Source: Putridiphycobacter roseus (GTDB taxonomy: Bacteria; Bacteroidota; Bacteroidia; Flavobacteriales_D; Crocinitomicaceae). From it: a stretch of 64,000 bases of DNA. The stretch covers positions 124,001-188,000 of the forward strand of contig NZ_QKSB01000003.1 in the NCBI RefSeq assembly GCF_003234935.1. The letters are read 5' to 3'. Shown piece after piece: positions 26,687 to 34,074 of this stretch (position 1 is the stretch's first letter; every line of letters starts with the position of its first letter). A model generated the notes under the pieces. The model worked only from the letters and a program-made list of their open reading frames with translations, ran no database searches and was not told the origin of the DNA. The translations under genes and the position numbers were made by a program.

Positions 26687-26812
26687 CTAACTTCCTTTAC
26701 TATCTTTTCTGTTACTTCTAACATGTGGTTTAACTTTTATCGTTTTTCCACCAACTTTTTTGGTATGTCCGGGTATCCTATTATACTTTCTACCTTCACT
26801 ATCCTTTGCCAT
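26687..26812 (-). CDS. Tiny basic protein (41 aa) with a KVKPHVRSN motif
   Basis: The ATG at 26812 is preceded by a strong ribosome-binding site, aaaggaggtg, rare in this AT-rich genome and the best evidence that this short frame is translated. The protein is very basic (RIPGHTKKVGGKTIKVKPHV then RSN). The motif resembles small proteins of mobile elements that carry repeats like YxRKDGTxVKPHxRS. It heads the minus-strand cluster of tiny genes. Confidence 0.6.
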   Translation of the reverse strand: MAKDSEGRKYNRIPGHTKKVGGKTIKVKPHVRSNRKDSKGS

Positions 26813-26961
26813 TATTATACACCTCCTTTCATTAAAAAACAAAAACATTAATCATAAAAACGATAGAAGAAGTTAAACTTTAACTAATTCGCTTTTAAAT
26901 GTTTAATTGTTTGTTTTTTTTAAAATAATTATTAGTTTTATGCGTAAGCACTCGTTAACAT

Positions 26962-26992
26962 TACGCAAAAGCGTAACCAACGCTTTTGCGTA
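26962..26992 (+). promoter_or_regulatory. 13-bp palindrome before the sigma-like gene
   Basis: Perfect arms tacgcaaaagcgt (26962-26974) and acgcttttgcgta (26980-26992) surround AACCA. A further TGCGTAA lies at 26941-26947. The site is 19 bp before the ATG at 27012 and lies in the divergent region shared with the small-gene cluster, so it may control both. Its TTACGCAAAA core resembles the motifs near 4534-4599. Confidence 0.6.
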
Positions 26993-27011
26993 TACTAAGT
27001 GAAACCCCTTG

Positions 27012-27683
27012 ATGGAAAATTGGAAAAAGTTTGAAAACGAAGACACAGCTACTCTAATTAAGCTATTTCAAAGTAAGGCTGAAGAAGAGAGTGTAAGGGA
27101 AGGAGCGTTTTATAGTCTTTGTTATAGATTTAGAAAAGATCTTCTTTGCAAATGTGAAATTACTTGTAAGAGATTTGGACATGATATTAATGTGGCTGAA
27201 CAAATTTCTGAAGCTACCTTTGCGAGATATGCTCAAAAGGGTGACTTTAAAATTGAAAAATCTAGTTTAACGTCTATTGATGCTGCTTTTAAATTATATT
27301 TATATGCCATTTCGAAAAATGAATTAACAAATTATTATAGATTAGAAGAGAAAAAGAAACGTGGTCATTATTATGATGGTTCTGAAAGAATCATAACGGA
27401 TTTACCTCCATTACCAAATATTAAATTGTGTATAGAAGACGAAATAAGACTTAGAGCTATTGAGTCACTTTCCCCAGCTCACAGAGCTGTTTATTTAACT
27501 TATAAGCAACATGAGAGGAATGGTTGTAATCTATCAAAACAATTACAGAATGAGTTAAGGGAACACTTAGGTGGAGTTAAACAAACAACTGTAAGAGGCT
27601 ATAAAAAAGAAGCTAATGATAAAGTAAACATTTATCTTGAAGCTATGAATTTAACAAAAGAACTATCAGATGAAGAATTCTAA
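27012..27683 (+). CDS. Sigma-70-like protein
   Basis: I take the ATG at 27012, one codon inside the longest frame. The 223-residue protein has the helical arrangement of ECF sigma factors: a region-2-like part (about 25-110, with SEATFARYAQKGDF) and a region-4-like helix-turn-helix (IESLSPAHRAVYLTYKQHER, then KQTTVRGYKKEANDKV). The likeness is moderate and the linker is longer than usual. Its last 14 bases overlap the next gene, so the two are translationally linked. It could be a dedicated sigma factor of the island or one half of a toxin-antitoxin-like pair. Confidence 0.7.
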   Translation: MENWKKFENEDTATLIKLFQSKAEEESVREGAFYSLCYRFRKDLLCKCEITCKRFGHDINVAEQISEATFARYAQKGDFKIEKSSLTSIDAAFKLYLYAISKNELTNYYRLEEKKKRGHYYDGSERIITDLPPLPNIKLCIEDEIRLRAIESLSPAHRAVYLTYKQHERNGCNLSKQLQNELREHLGGVKQTTVRGYKKEANDKVNIYLEAMNLTKELSDEEF

Positions 27684-28398
27684 TATTGATAAATTGTTTG
27701 GATCTATAGGATTTGGATTCCCCGAAAACGAGAAGGAATTAAAAGCTTTTGACGAAGTATTTAAAGGCTATCAATTTGTCGGAGATGAAGAAAAAATTGA
27801 TCCAAAGAAGATATTTGATAACATTAAGAGTAGTAATACTAAAATTTCCAAAATTGACTACCACAAACGAACAGTTTTGGCAGCAGAAATAGTTTTTAAA
27901 CTTTATACCGAACCAACTCTTGGCCATCTTAAACTGCAGAAAATAATGTATTTATGTCAGCACACAACCGGTATGAGATTACATACAAACTTTTTAAAGC
28001 AGGCAATGGGCCCATATGATCCTAAACTAATGAGATCAATTGATAAGCAGTTTAAATTAAATAAATGGTATCAGTACGATTCCAATGAATACGTGAAATA
28101 CAAACCTTTAGAAAATGTAGGAGGTCATAGAGATTGGTATAGTAAGTACTTTAAAAATGAAATAACAGATATTGACTTTTTATTGGAAAAATTTAAATTT
28201 TTCAGAACTGATCAAATTGAAATTGTTGCAACTATTTTTGCTTGTTGGAAAGAAATTATTGATAGTAGAGGTCTAGTTAATAATGAAATGATAATTAAAA
28301 AATTCTATTCATGGCATAAAGACAAAGCGAAATATACTAAAGACAGACTCAATAGTGCAATAGAATGGATGACTAGTGAAGGCATACATCCTGTATAA
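27670..28398 (+). CDS. Panacea/SocA-like (DUF4065) protein
   Basis: Residues about 65-200 match the Panacea domain: LGHLKLQKIMYLCQHTTGMR, then MGPYDPKLMRSIDKQF. Panacea proteins are antitoxins paired with very different toxins, often by gene overlap. Here the partner gene upstream encodes a sigma-like protein and overlaps by 14 bp. The N-terminal 60 residues are extra and unassigned. The domain call is firm; calling it an antitoxin is inference from the family and the overlap. Confidence 0.8.
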   Translation: MKNSNIDKLFGSIGFGFPENEKELKAFDEVFKGYQFVGDEEKIDPKKIFDNIKSSNTKISKIDYHKRTVLAAEIVFKLYTEPTLGHLKLQKIMYLCQHTTGMRLHTNFLKQAMGPYDPKLMRSIDKQFKLNKWYQYDSNEYVKYKPLENVGGHRDWYSKYFKNEITDIDFLLEKFKFFRTDQIEIVATIFACWKEIIDSRGLVNNEMIIKKFYSWHKDKAKYTKDRLNSAIEWMTSEGIHPV

Positions 28399-28740
28399 CA
28401 AATACTTGGATATTGTTCTATTTATCATAATACTAACGCCTAGCTTTAATTTGAACACAAAAAATAGCCTAGTTATGTATAGAAACCAAGCAAGGGTATA
28501 GAAATTTACTTGAAAAGAAATTTTATACTGTTGCAGACGGTTGACGAGCATGCTATGAAAACTTTTCGTGCAGGATTATACTCAAATACTCAAAATTTCA
28601 TTTTTAGTGCAGATGTGAGCTTTTTGTGCGCTGGCCAGCGTTGGCTATTGTGCGTAAAATTTAAGATTATTTTCAAGCTTAAATTTTATAAAGCAATTTG
28701 TTTAAGGCTGTGCGGCAATTTTGCATAACGACAAATTATA
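28399..28740. other. Gene-free, hairpin-rich DNA before repeat B
   Basis: It holds a GC-rich perfect palindrome CGCTGGCCAGCG (28629-28640), a perfect 10-bp hairpin aaaatttaag/cttaaatttt (28656-28665 with 28678-28687) and a GCTGTGCGG segment (28708-28716) followed by GCATAACG. Together with taacgcc near 28434 the layout recalls recombination sites of gene cassettes, but I cannot confirm that. Confidence 0.45.
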
Positions 28741-28905
28741 GGCGTGATTAGCATACCATATAATTCTCAGAATTTGATCAGAAGGAAATTATCAAGGATT
28801 AAAATCGTTTACGAGATTCTCAGGGGTTTGATGTATTTAAATCTATTTATACATAATAGACATTATAGTTGCGATAAGCGCATGAACTAATAGTTTTAGA
28901 TTCAT
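28741..28905 (+). repeat. Direct repeat B (right boundary of the 6-kb island)
   Basis: Starts with the same ggcgtgattagcatacc as repeat A at 22638, keeps 51 of the first 58 bases, and shares the later gcgcatga segment. Orientation is the same as copy A. Confidence 0.75.
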
Positions 28906-28982
28906 GCTGATTTAGCCTATAATTTATATTATGTTAAATAGAAGTATTTAGTACATCACCCATTCAGTGAATCCGTAACTCC

Positions 28983-29516
28983 TTAATAAAAATAATAATA
29001 GTCGCTTCCAGTGCTGTTGACCGTGAAAGTTTTTGAAATGATTTTACTTCCAAAATGTAAATCTATAATTCTAACACCATTTGGAATACTACATTCTAGC
29101 GTTCCTTCTTCATCAGTTTGTCCAAAATATGTACCGTCTATGTACACTAATGCACTTGATTTTTCATCATATTCTATGATAGTTTTTGTAGTTCTAAAAG
29201 TCTTGATTAAAAATTTCTTTTTCGCACCAATGTCCCTTTTAAGCTCAAAACTATTATCATACAAAGTAATTGAGTATTCCCCATTTCCAGTCAATAAACT
29301 AATGGTATACTGCGGATGTTTACCATTTAAGGTATCCATTATCTGATTTTTGGAGTTTTTAACTAACCAGGTATCACTCTTCGATAGATTGGTGATGGCC
29401 AACTGTTCCCCAGCAGCATACTCATATTGGTCTAACTTAAAATTAGCGCCGCTTTTTATGCATGCAGGCATCAAAATCACCAACAATATAAGGGTGAAAA
29501 ATATGTTTTTTTTCAT
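28983..29516 (-). CDS. Lipoprotein with PEGA-like C-terminal domain
   Basis: MKKNIFFTLILLVILMPAC is a lipoprotein signal with lipobox MPAC. The C-terminal 50 residues (ALVYIDGTYFGQTDEEGTL, IPNGVRIIDL) look like a PEGA-type beta domain, found in surface proteins. The middle part has no recognisable domain. It is 88 bp from the next upstream gene on the same strand; operon membership is unclear. Confidence 0.75.
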   Translation of the reverse strand: MKKNIFFTLILLVILMPACIKSGANFKLDQYEYAAGEQLAITNLSKSDTWLVKNSKNQIMDTLNGKHPQYTISLLTGNGEYSITLYDNSFELKRDIGAKKKFLIKTFRTTKTIIEYDEKSSALVYIDGTYFGQTDEEGTLECSIPNGVRIIDLHFGSKIISKTFTVNSTGSDYYYFY

Positions 29517-29604
29517 ATGATATACAGCTTGTTACTAAGCGAATATAACAATAATAATGCCTTAAATCAAGTGCATTTCAAAATTGACTTAAACCTTATA
29601 CTGT

Positions 29605-29943
29605 TTATCCAACCATTGAAACAATCTCAGTAATTATCGCTATATATACATAGACTCCTATTAAAACTGGCATGGCAAAAAGATAACAGAGTAGTATAAC
29701 ATGTCCCCTATTACTCACTGCAACATCTAGCTGATAACTAATACGTATGCTGAGACTATACAAAACCAGGCTAATGATGAAAAACAATAAAGCGTATTTA
29801 TACTTCTGAAGCATATTTAAATGATTCAACCATTGGAACTTGAACCACAAATCTAAACAGAAAATAATTAGTGGTAAGCTATTTAAAAGTGCTGTATTTT
29901 TAAGCAAGTCAATCCATTTCTTATTTTTGATTTTCATAAACAT
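29605..29943 (-). CDS. Small membrane protein (112 aa)
   Basis: About three hydrophobic segments (LLNSLPLIIFCLDLWF, YALLFFIISLVLYSLSI, VILLCYLFAMPVLIGVYVYI) identify an inner-membrane protein with no known family. It probably forms a pair with the similar-sized membrane protein at 29994-30326, which ends 51 bp upstream. Confidence 0.65.
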   Translation of the reverse strand: MFMKIKNKKWIDLLKNTALLNSLPLIIFCLDLWFKFQWLNHLNMLQKYKYALLFFIISLVLYSLSIRISYQLDVAVSNRGHVILLCYLFAMPVLIGVYVYIAIITEIVSMVG

Positions 29944-29993
29944 TAATGCTCTAATCTTCTGTTTGAGTAAAACTACTTAATACTTTTTATTAC

Positions 29994-30326
29994 CTACAAT
30001 TGATAATCATCCATTCCAGCAAATAATAAAACGATACCGAGTAAAACGCCGCCAATGATAAACAATAACAAGGCAATGGACAAATAGATTTGAAAAATAA
30101 GATAATGCCAGGAATTGGCAGGTAGACCATAATGTTTGTCGTGTTTTATCAGTAAAAGTATGGCGATTAGACTCATAAAAAAACCAATCACTCCCCATAA
30201 AATAACGACCCCCGCTCCTGCCCGTCCAACCACTTCAAAACCATTGATCATGCTGTATATCCCCCAAATAAAGGGCAGAATACACAAAAAGGCAATCACT
30301 TGTAAAAGGTTTCTGTAAAATGTCAA
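29994..30326 (-). CDS. Small membrane protein (110 aa), TTG start
   Basis: Three hydrophobic segments over about residues 5-105. The frame opens with TTG at 30326, directly after an in-frame stop four codons earlier; the next ATG would cut into the first membrane helix, so TTG is likely the true start. No family recognised. Transcribed toward 29605-29943. Confidence 0.6.
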   Translation of the reverse strand: MTFYRNLLQVIAFLCILPFIWGIYSMINGFEVVGRAGAGVVILWGVIGFFMSLIAILLLIKHDKHYGLPANSWHYLIFQIYLSIALLLFIIGGVLLGIVLLFAGMDDYQL

Positions 30327-30390
30327 ATCGTGGAATTAACGAAAAATATGAGCTTTCATTGTATGCAGTGAAAAACAAAAAACTTAGCTT

Positions 30391-30425
30391 CTAGTCACTA
30401 GTCTTTAGTCTCTAGCAATTAGTAT
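30391..30425. repeat. Heptamer tandem repeat, cluster 1 (YTAGNNN x5)
   Basis: Five units in strict 7-bp register: ctagtca, ctagtct, ttagtct, ctagcaa, ttagtat. A related cluster lies at 30570-30604. The gap between 30327 and 30681 holds no gene. Confidence 0.8.
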
Positions 30426-30569
30426 CAAAAAATAAAATTGTCTCAATACTAGCTACTCATTACTATGTACTTATTAGTAATTTGTTTATAAAACGCTAAA
30501 GTTTCAATTGCAAGTCAAATAATTGTTCCTAATAAATTTCCTGAACATAAAAAAAACCTCTGGATAAGT

Positions 30570-30604
30570 CTAGCATCTAGTTTCTAGTATCTAGGCTCTA
30601 GATT
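30570..30604. repeat. Heptamer tandem repeat, cluster 2 (CTAGNNN x5)
   Basis: Five units in strict 7-bp register: ctagcat, ctagttt, ctagtat, ctaggct, ctagatt. Every unit keeps CTAG while the other three bases vary. It lies just downstream of the sigma-factor operon terminator. Confidence 0.85.
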
Positions 30605-30616
30605 CTGCCAATAAAA

Positions 30617-30657
30617 AAAGAACCGCCACTATGCTACACACTGCGGGACGGTTCTTT
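30617..30657 (-). terminator. Terminator of the sigma/anti-sigma-like operon
   Basis: Perfect 9-bp arms aaagaaccg (30617-30625) and cggttcttt (30649-30657). On the minus strand the stem is followed by TTTTTTTAT. It lies 25 bp after the stop of the gene at 30682. Confidence 0.75.
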
Positions 30658-30681
30658 ACACCTATGAAAAATCTTTAAAGC

Positions 30682-31773
30682 TTAATTACACTTACAATTT
30701 TTTTTTTTGTCTTTTGATTTAGAGAATGCTACCGCCTCTCCTTTTTCGTTTTCGTACCAAGCCAAAGTGATTGAAAACACTTCGCCCTTTGATTTTGTAA
30801 TGTGAAATTGGGACTGTTTTGAATTACCTTCTTCGTCTTCTAACTTCATATTTAAGTCCAATTTTTTAATCTCATTCCTTTTCACTTTCGCGGTATAAAC
30901 AAAGTCAATTCCTGCAGCTACGGCTTGGTCACGTATCTTAGCCAGTTCATCTGTATCCGTATTTTCATTGATCACAAAAGCAACTTTGTTTAATTCAGCT
31001 TCAGGAAAAAGATTGGTGCTTGTGTTATGGGTACTTTGATTGGAAAAATATTCTTGTTCAATAATTTCTTTTGAAGCTTCCTTTGCTGCTTCAACATCTA
31101 TGCGTAAAGCGGCTAAATCTTCTTCCAGCATTCCTTCAAGCGCTAAAAGCTGCCCATCCAATTCCACTTGTGCCAAACGTAAGGCCGATTCTATTTCACT
31201 GGTTAATTCATTGACGTTTTGCATCATAATGGTATCTGTTCCACTAGTAATGATCATTTTTTTATGGTCCCCCTTGCCTGTTTCATGAATATTAATATTA
31301 CTCATGACCCCAATTAAGGAATCTAAATGGAGCGCTTGGCTCAATTGTAAAATCTTCATTTCTTTTTCAATCACTGCTTCAGCCTCTATTTGCTTGGTCG
31401 TGTCATCTGGTTCTACACCCATAATGGTTTTTGGCGCTACTGCTTTAAATAAGTCGGGAGCTGGCATGGCCATGACCAGGTTTTTAGTATTCCCTTCATT
31501 TGATAGGTGATTTGAAGGGATATTGCTTGGTTCAGCGACTGATGTGTTATAAATAACGACTGCACTGGTAATAATTGTTGCGGTTGTAATGGTCATAATA
31601 AAAAATTTAGTTTTTAATATTGAACTCGTAATGGTTTTTAGTCCCAAGACCGCAGCACCAATAACGGCTGCACTTAAAAAGGCTTTTTTAGTCTCCTTAA
31701 AAGTATATTCAGGTGCTGCATTTCGCGCAGAATCGAATAAATTATCTAATAAATTTTCTTCTTGCTCTTTCAT
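30682..31773 (-). CDS. Putative membrane anti-sigma-like protein
   Basis: A 363-residue protein with a short cytosolic N-terminus (1-28), one or two hydrophobic segments (about 29-45 and 57-75) and a long periplasmic part with coiled-coil character (ESALRLAQVELDGQLLALEG). A KDKKKNCKCN tail ends it. Its ATG overlaps the stop of the ECF sigma gene (ATGA), so the two are translationally coupled. That arrangement usually pairs a sigma factor with its membrane regulator; no standard anti-sigma domain is obvious, so this is inferred. Confidence 0.7.
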   Translation of the reverse strand: MKEQEENLLDNLFDSARNAAPEYTFKETKKAFLSAAVIGAAVLGLKTITSSILKTKFFIMTITTATIITSAVVIYNTSVAEPSNIPSNHLSNEGNTKNLVMAMPAPDLFKAVAPKTIMGVEPDDTTKQIEAEAVIEKEMKILQLSQALHLDSLIGVMSNINIHETGKGDHKKMIITSGTDTIMMQNVNELTSEIESALRLAQVELDGQLLALEGMLEEDLAALRIDVEAAKEASKEIIEQEYFSNQSTHNTSTNLFPEAELNKVAFVINENTDTDELAKIRDQAVAAGIDFVYTAKVKRNEIKKLDLNMKLEDEEGNSKQSQFHITKSKGEVFSITLAWYENEKGEAVAFSKSKDKKKNCKCN

Positions 31774-32297
31774 GCCTTAACCTCCCCTCTTTGATGAACC
31801 GACTCAAAACTAAGTAAGGCCTTTAACTTTTCTCTTCCTCTTTTTAGTCTTTGTTTAATCGCCGATTCACTGCTCTGCTGTAAATCCATAATTTCTTTAA
31901 TGCTAAAGCCTGAAATTTCAAATAATATCAAGCATTCTTTTTGTTTAACGGGTAACAATGCCATGGCTTCATATAATAATGTTGCATTAATGGCAGCTTC
32001 TGTATTCGCACCTTGGTCCACCCACTCCATTTTTAAACTCTCCAAATCGTTCAAGCTATCTGGCTTGTTTTTTCTGTTTTGATTGGCCAGTATTTTAATG
32101 GCAATCCCACAGAGAAAGGATAAAAAGGAATTTTCGGTTTTTAAGTGGTCTATTTTTTCAAAACCAATCAATAAAGTATCGTTTATTAAATCTTTATAAT
32201 CCAACTCTCCATAAACCCTCGCCCGACAGAATCTTTCGAAACGATCGTGGACCGGTTCGTATAAGGCTAAAAATTTATGTTGTGCTTTTTTCGACAT
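31770..32297 (-). CDS. ECF RNA polymerase sigma factor
   Basis: A 175-residue sigma-70 family protein. Region 2 (about 10-75) includes DLINDTLLIGFEKIDHLK; region 4 (about 115-165) has MALLPVKQKECLILFEISGF followed by SIKEIMDLQQSSESAIKQRL, a clear helix-turn-helix. Length and spacing fit extracytoplasmic-function sigma factors that redirect RNA polymerase to stress or envelope genes. It is the first gene of a two-gene operon ending at the terminator at 30617-30657. Confidence 0.9.
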   Translation of the reverse strand: MSKKAQHKFLALYEPVHDRFERFCRARVYGELDYKDLINDTLLIGFEKIDHLKTENSFLSFLCGIAIKILANQNRKNKPDSLNDLESLKMEWVDQGANTEAAINATLLYEAMALLPVKQKECLILFEISGFSIKEIMDLQQSSESAIKQRLKRGREKLKALLSFESVHQRGEVKA

Positions 32298-32462
32298 CTA
32301 TCAATTGGGTTCTATTAAGTTAGTGTCTTAACTTCCCAATAAGTTACAATTTGCTTGTCTATTTTTCAACTTAATGTTTATCAATAACACTAAGTAACCA
32401 ATAACATACTGTAATACAGATGAGTAAATATTATTTTATTTTGAATAATTTATGGCATTAAT

Positions 32463-32484
32463 ATTGTTATGCGTACATAGTAAA
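32463..32484 (+). promoter_or_regulatory. Palindromic site before the first paralogue
   Basis: attgttatgcgtacatagtaaa matches attgctatgcatgcatagtaaa upstream of the second paralogue (33661-33682) at 19 of 22 bases. It lies 10 bp before the ATG at 32495 and centres on an imperfect TATGC-NN-CATA palindrome. Confidence 0.5.
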
Positions 32485-32494
32485 CCTGATATTT

Positions 32495-32866
32495 ATGATA
32501 ATAAGTAAGAATTCCATAAAATTTAATGTGGATTTAATAGAAGAGCATACAGTACATGTTCATTTTAAAAAATCGAATGTTTTCCGTGACGAAGATATAG
32601 CAGACATTAGAAAAGAAATGAAGGAACATTCACTTGATGTACCAATAAAGGTACTGATAGAATTAGATGAAAACACGTATTTCGATTTTGATGGCGCGTT
32701 TAAAGCTAATAAGGACTATGTTTTACCCATTGCGGAAGCCATAGTCCCTAATAGTTTAGCAAACAGATTAATTGTAGAATACTATTACGCTACCAGTAAG
32801 GACAGCAGAAACCACAAAATATTCAAAAACAAAGCAGAAGCATTAAAGTGGCTTAAATCTGTATAA
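32495..32866 (+). CDS. Small protein, paralogue of 33694-34062 (STAS/SpoIIAA-like)
   Basis: A 123-residue soluble protein with alternating strands and helices and the ending KIFKNKAEALKWLKSV, reminiscent of STAS/SpoIIAA-like proteins with a terminal helix containing W-L. The gene at 33694 has the same size and ending (KIFKNETEAMFWLQSV). The two flank a pseudouridine synthase and share a palindrome upstream. Function unknown. Confidence 0.7.
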   Translation: MIISKNSIKFNVDLIEEHTVHVHFKKSNVFRDEDIADIRKEMKEHSLDVPIKVLIELDENTYFDFDGAFKANKDYVLPIAEAIVPNSLANRLIVEYYYATSKDSRNHKIFKNKAEALKWLKSV

Positions 32867-32899
32867 ATAATTTAAATACTTCCTATCTTCATCCGCGAA

Positions 32900-33607
32900 A
32901 TGGAGATAGGAACTGTATTTGAAGACGCGTGGTTTAAAATCATTAACAAACCCAGTAATTTAATCGTGCATCATTCCAACTATGCCCGTAATTTAGATGA
33001 AGTTTCCCTATGTCAATGGGTAAATAAGGAGGCCGGTAAAAGTCTTCATCCTATTCACCGTCTCGACCGCAAGACGTCTGGACTGATTATTTTTGCAAAG
33101 GACAAGACCGTTATTCCTAAAATGCAGACCTTGTTTGCGGAGCATAAAATTACCAAACAATATGTCGCCTTAGTACGCGGTTTTGTAACCGAAGCCGGTA
33201 GTATAGATAGTCCCATTCGGGCTGATGAAGCTATTGAATACAAAGAAGCTTTCACTGCATACAAACCTTTGCATAGTTTTGAAGTCCCTATTCCTGTGCA
33301 ACCTTATGATGCGGCGCGTTATACTATTTTAAGTTTAAAACCTACTACTGGTAGAATGCATCAATTGCGTAAACACATGAATAAATTTAGCCATCCGATA
33401 ATTGGAGATCCTAAATATGGAAACCGACACCACAACCATATGTTTATTGAAAAGTTTGCTTGTTCTAATTTATTCTTGCACGCTAAAACCTTATCCTTTA
33501 TTCATCCAATTACTGAAAGACCACTGGTAATTAATGCCAAATTTCCTGCATTTTGGGAAAATGTGTTCACACATTTGAACTGTGAATTTCCGTTAAAAAA
33601 CTGTTAA
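32900..33607 (+). CDS. RluA-family pseudouridine synthase (TruC-like)
   Basis: The 235-residue enzyme has the catalytic HPIHRLDRKTSGLIIFAKD motif with its essential aspartate. It also has the TGRMHQLRKHMNKFSHPIIG block that closes the active site. There is no S4 RNA-binding domain, and the length matches TruC, which modifies U65 of some tRNAs. Assigning the exact RNA target needs comparison. It starts 33 bp after the preceding small gene on the same strand. Confidence 0.88.
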   Translation: MEIGTVFEDAWFKIINKPSNLIVHHSNYARNLDEVSLCQWVNKEAGKSLHPIHRLDRKTSGLIIFAKDKTVIPKMQTLFAEHKITKQYVALVRGFVTEAGSIDSPIRADEAIEYKEAFTAYKPLHSFEVPIPVQPYDAARYTILSLKPTTGRMHQLRKHMNKFSHPIIGDPKYGNRHHNHMFIEKFACSNLFLHAKTLSFIHPITERPLVINAKFPAFWENVFTHLNCEFPLKNC

Positions 33608-33643
33608 ATAGTTATTAATATTTTTTCTTGAAGGATTATGACC

Positions 33644-33682
33644 TATCTTTGCATTAAATTATTGCTATGCATGCATAGTAAA
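33644..33682 (+). promoter_or_regulatory. Promoter box and perfect palindrome before the second paralogue
   Basis: TATCTTTG (33644-33651) is an exact TAnnTTTG box. Ten or so bases later comes the 14-bp perfect palindrome CTATGCATGCATAG (33665-33678), within the 22 bp shared with 32463-32484. The palindrome sits at or just after the expected transcription start, a typical repressor position. Confidence 0.6.
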
Positions 33683-33693
33683 TCAATATAAAT

Positions 33694-34062
33694 ATGACTA
33701 CTATTATAAAACAAAGGACCAATATAACCGACTTAATAACTAATAATATCGTAAGGACTGAATTCTTAGATAACACCATTTCATCCATTACTGATTTATG
33801 GGATAGTTACCAATCTTACCTTATACTAAGTGAAGAACAACCCCTCAAAAAATTAGTTGTATTTAATGAGAATGCCTTCTTAGATATAAAAGAAGACCAT
33901 ACTTGTGAAATGGCAAGAGTACATCCTAGCGCCATTGCTTTTGTTACTAATAATTTATCCATTCGTTTAGTGCTTAAAACGTATGCTACTACTTTTAAAA
34001 GTAAGGCTGTAAAAATATTTAAAAATGAAACAGAAGCCATGTTTTGGTTGCAGTCCGTTTAA
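33694..34062 (+). CDS. Small protein, paralogue of 32495-32866
   Basis: A 122-residue soluble protein similar in length and C-terminal pattern to the gene at 32495 (KIFKNETEAMFWLQSV). The N-terminal halves have diverged. It has its own promoter and a palindrome shared with its paralogue, which points to one common regulator. No enzyme motif is visible. Confidence 0.7.
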   Translation: MTTIIKQRTNITDLITNNIVRTEFLDNTISSITDLWDSYQSYLILSEEQPLKKLVVFNENAFLDIKEDHTCEMARVHPSAIAFVTNNLSIRLVLKTYATTFKSKAVKIFKNETEAMFWLQSV

Positions 34063-34074
34063 TAAATAAGGTAT

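Noticed and set aside
28510..28728. Plus-strand frame of 72 aa before repeat B
   Set aside because: Lies across the hairpins and palindromes; no protein pattern.
22638..28905. Prophage or conjugative element
   Set aside because: No integrase, capsid, terminase, relaxase or Tra genes; only direct repeats and small accessory genes.
30570..30604. CTAG array as a CRISPR-like or coding repeat
   Set aside because: The 7-bp period keeps no reading frame and leaves no spacer.
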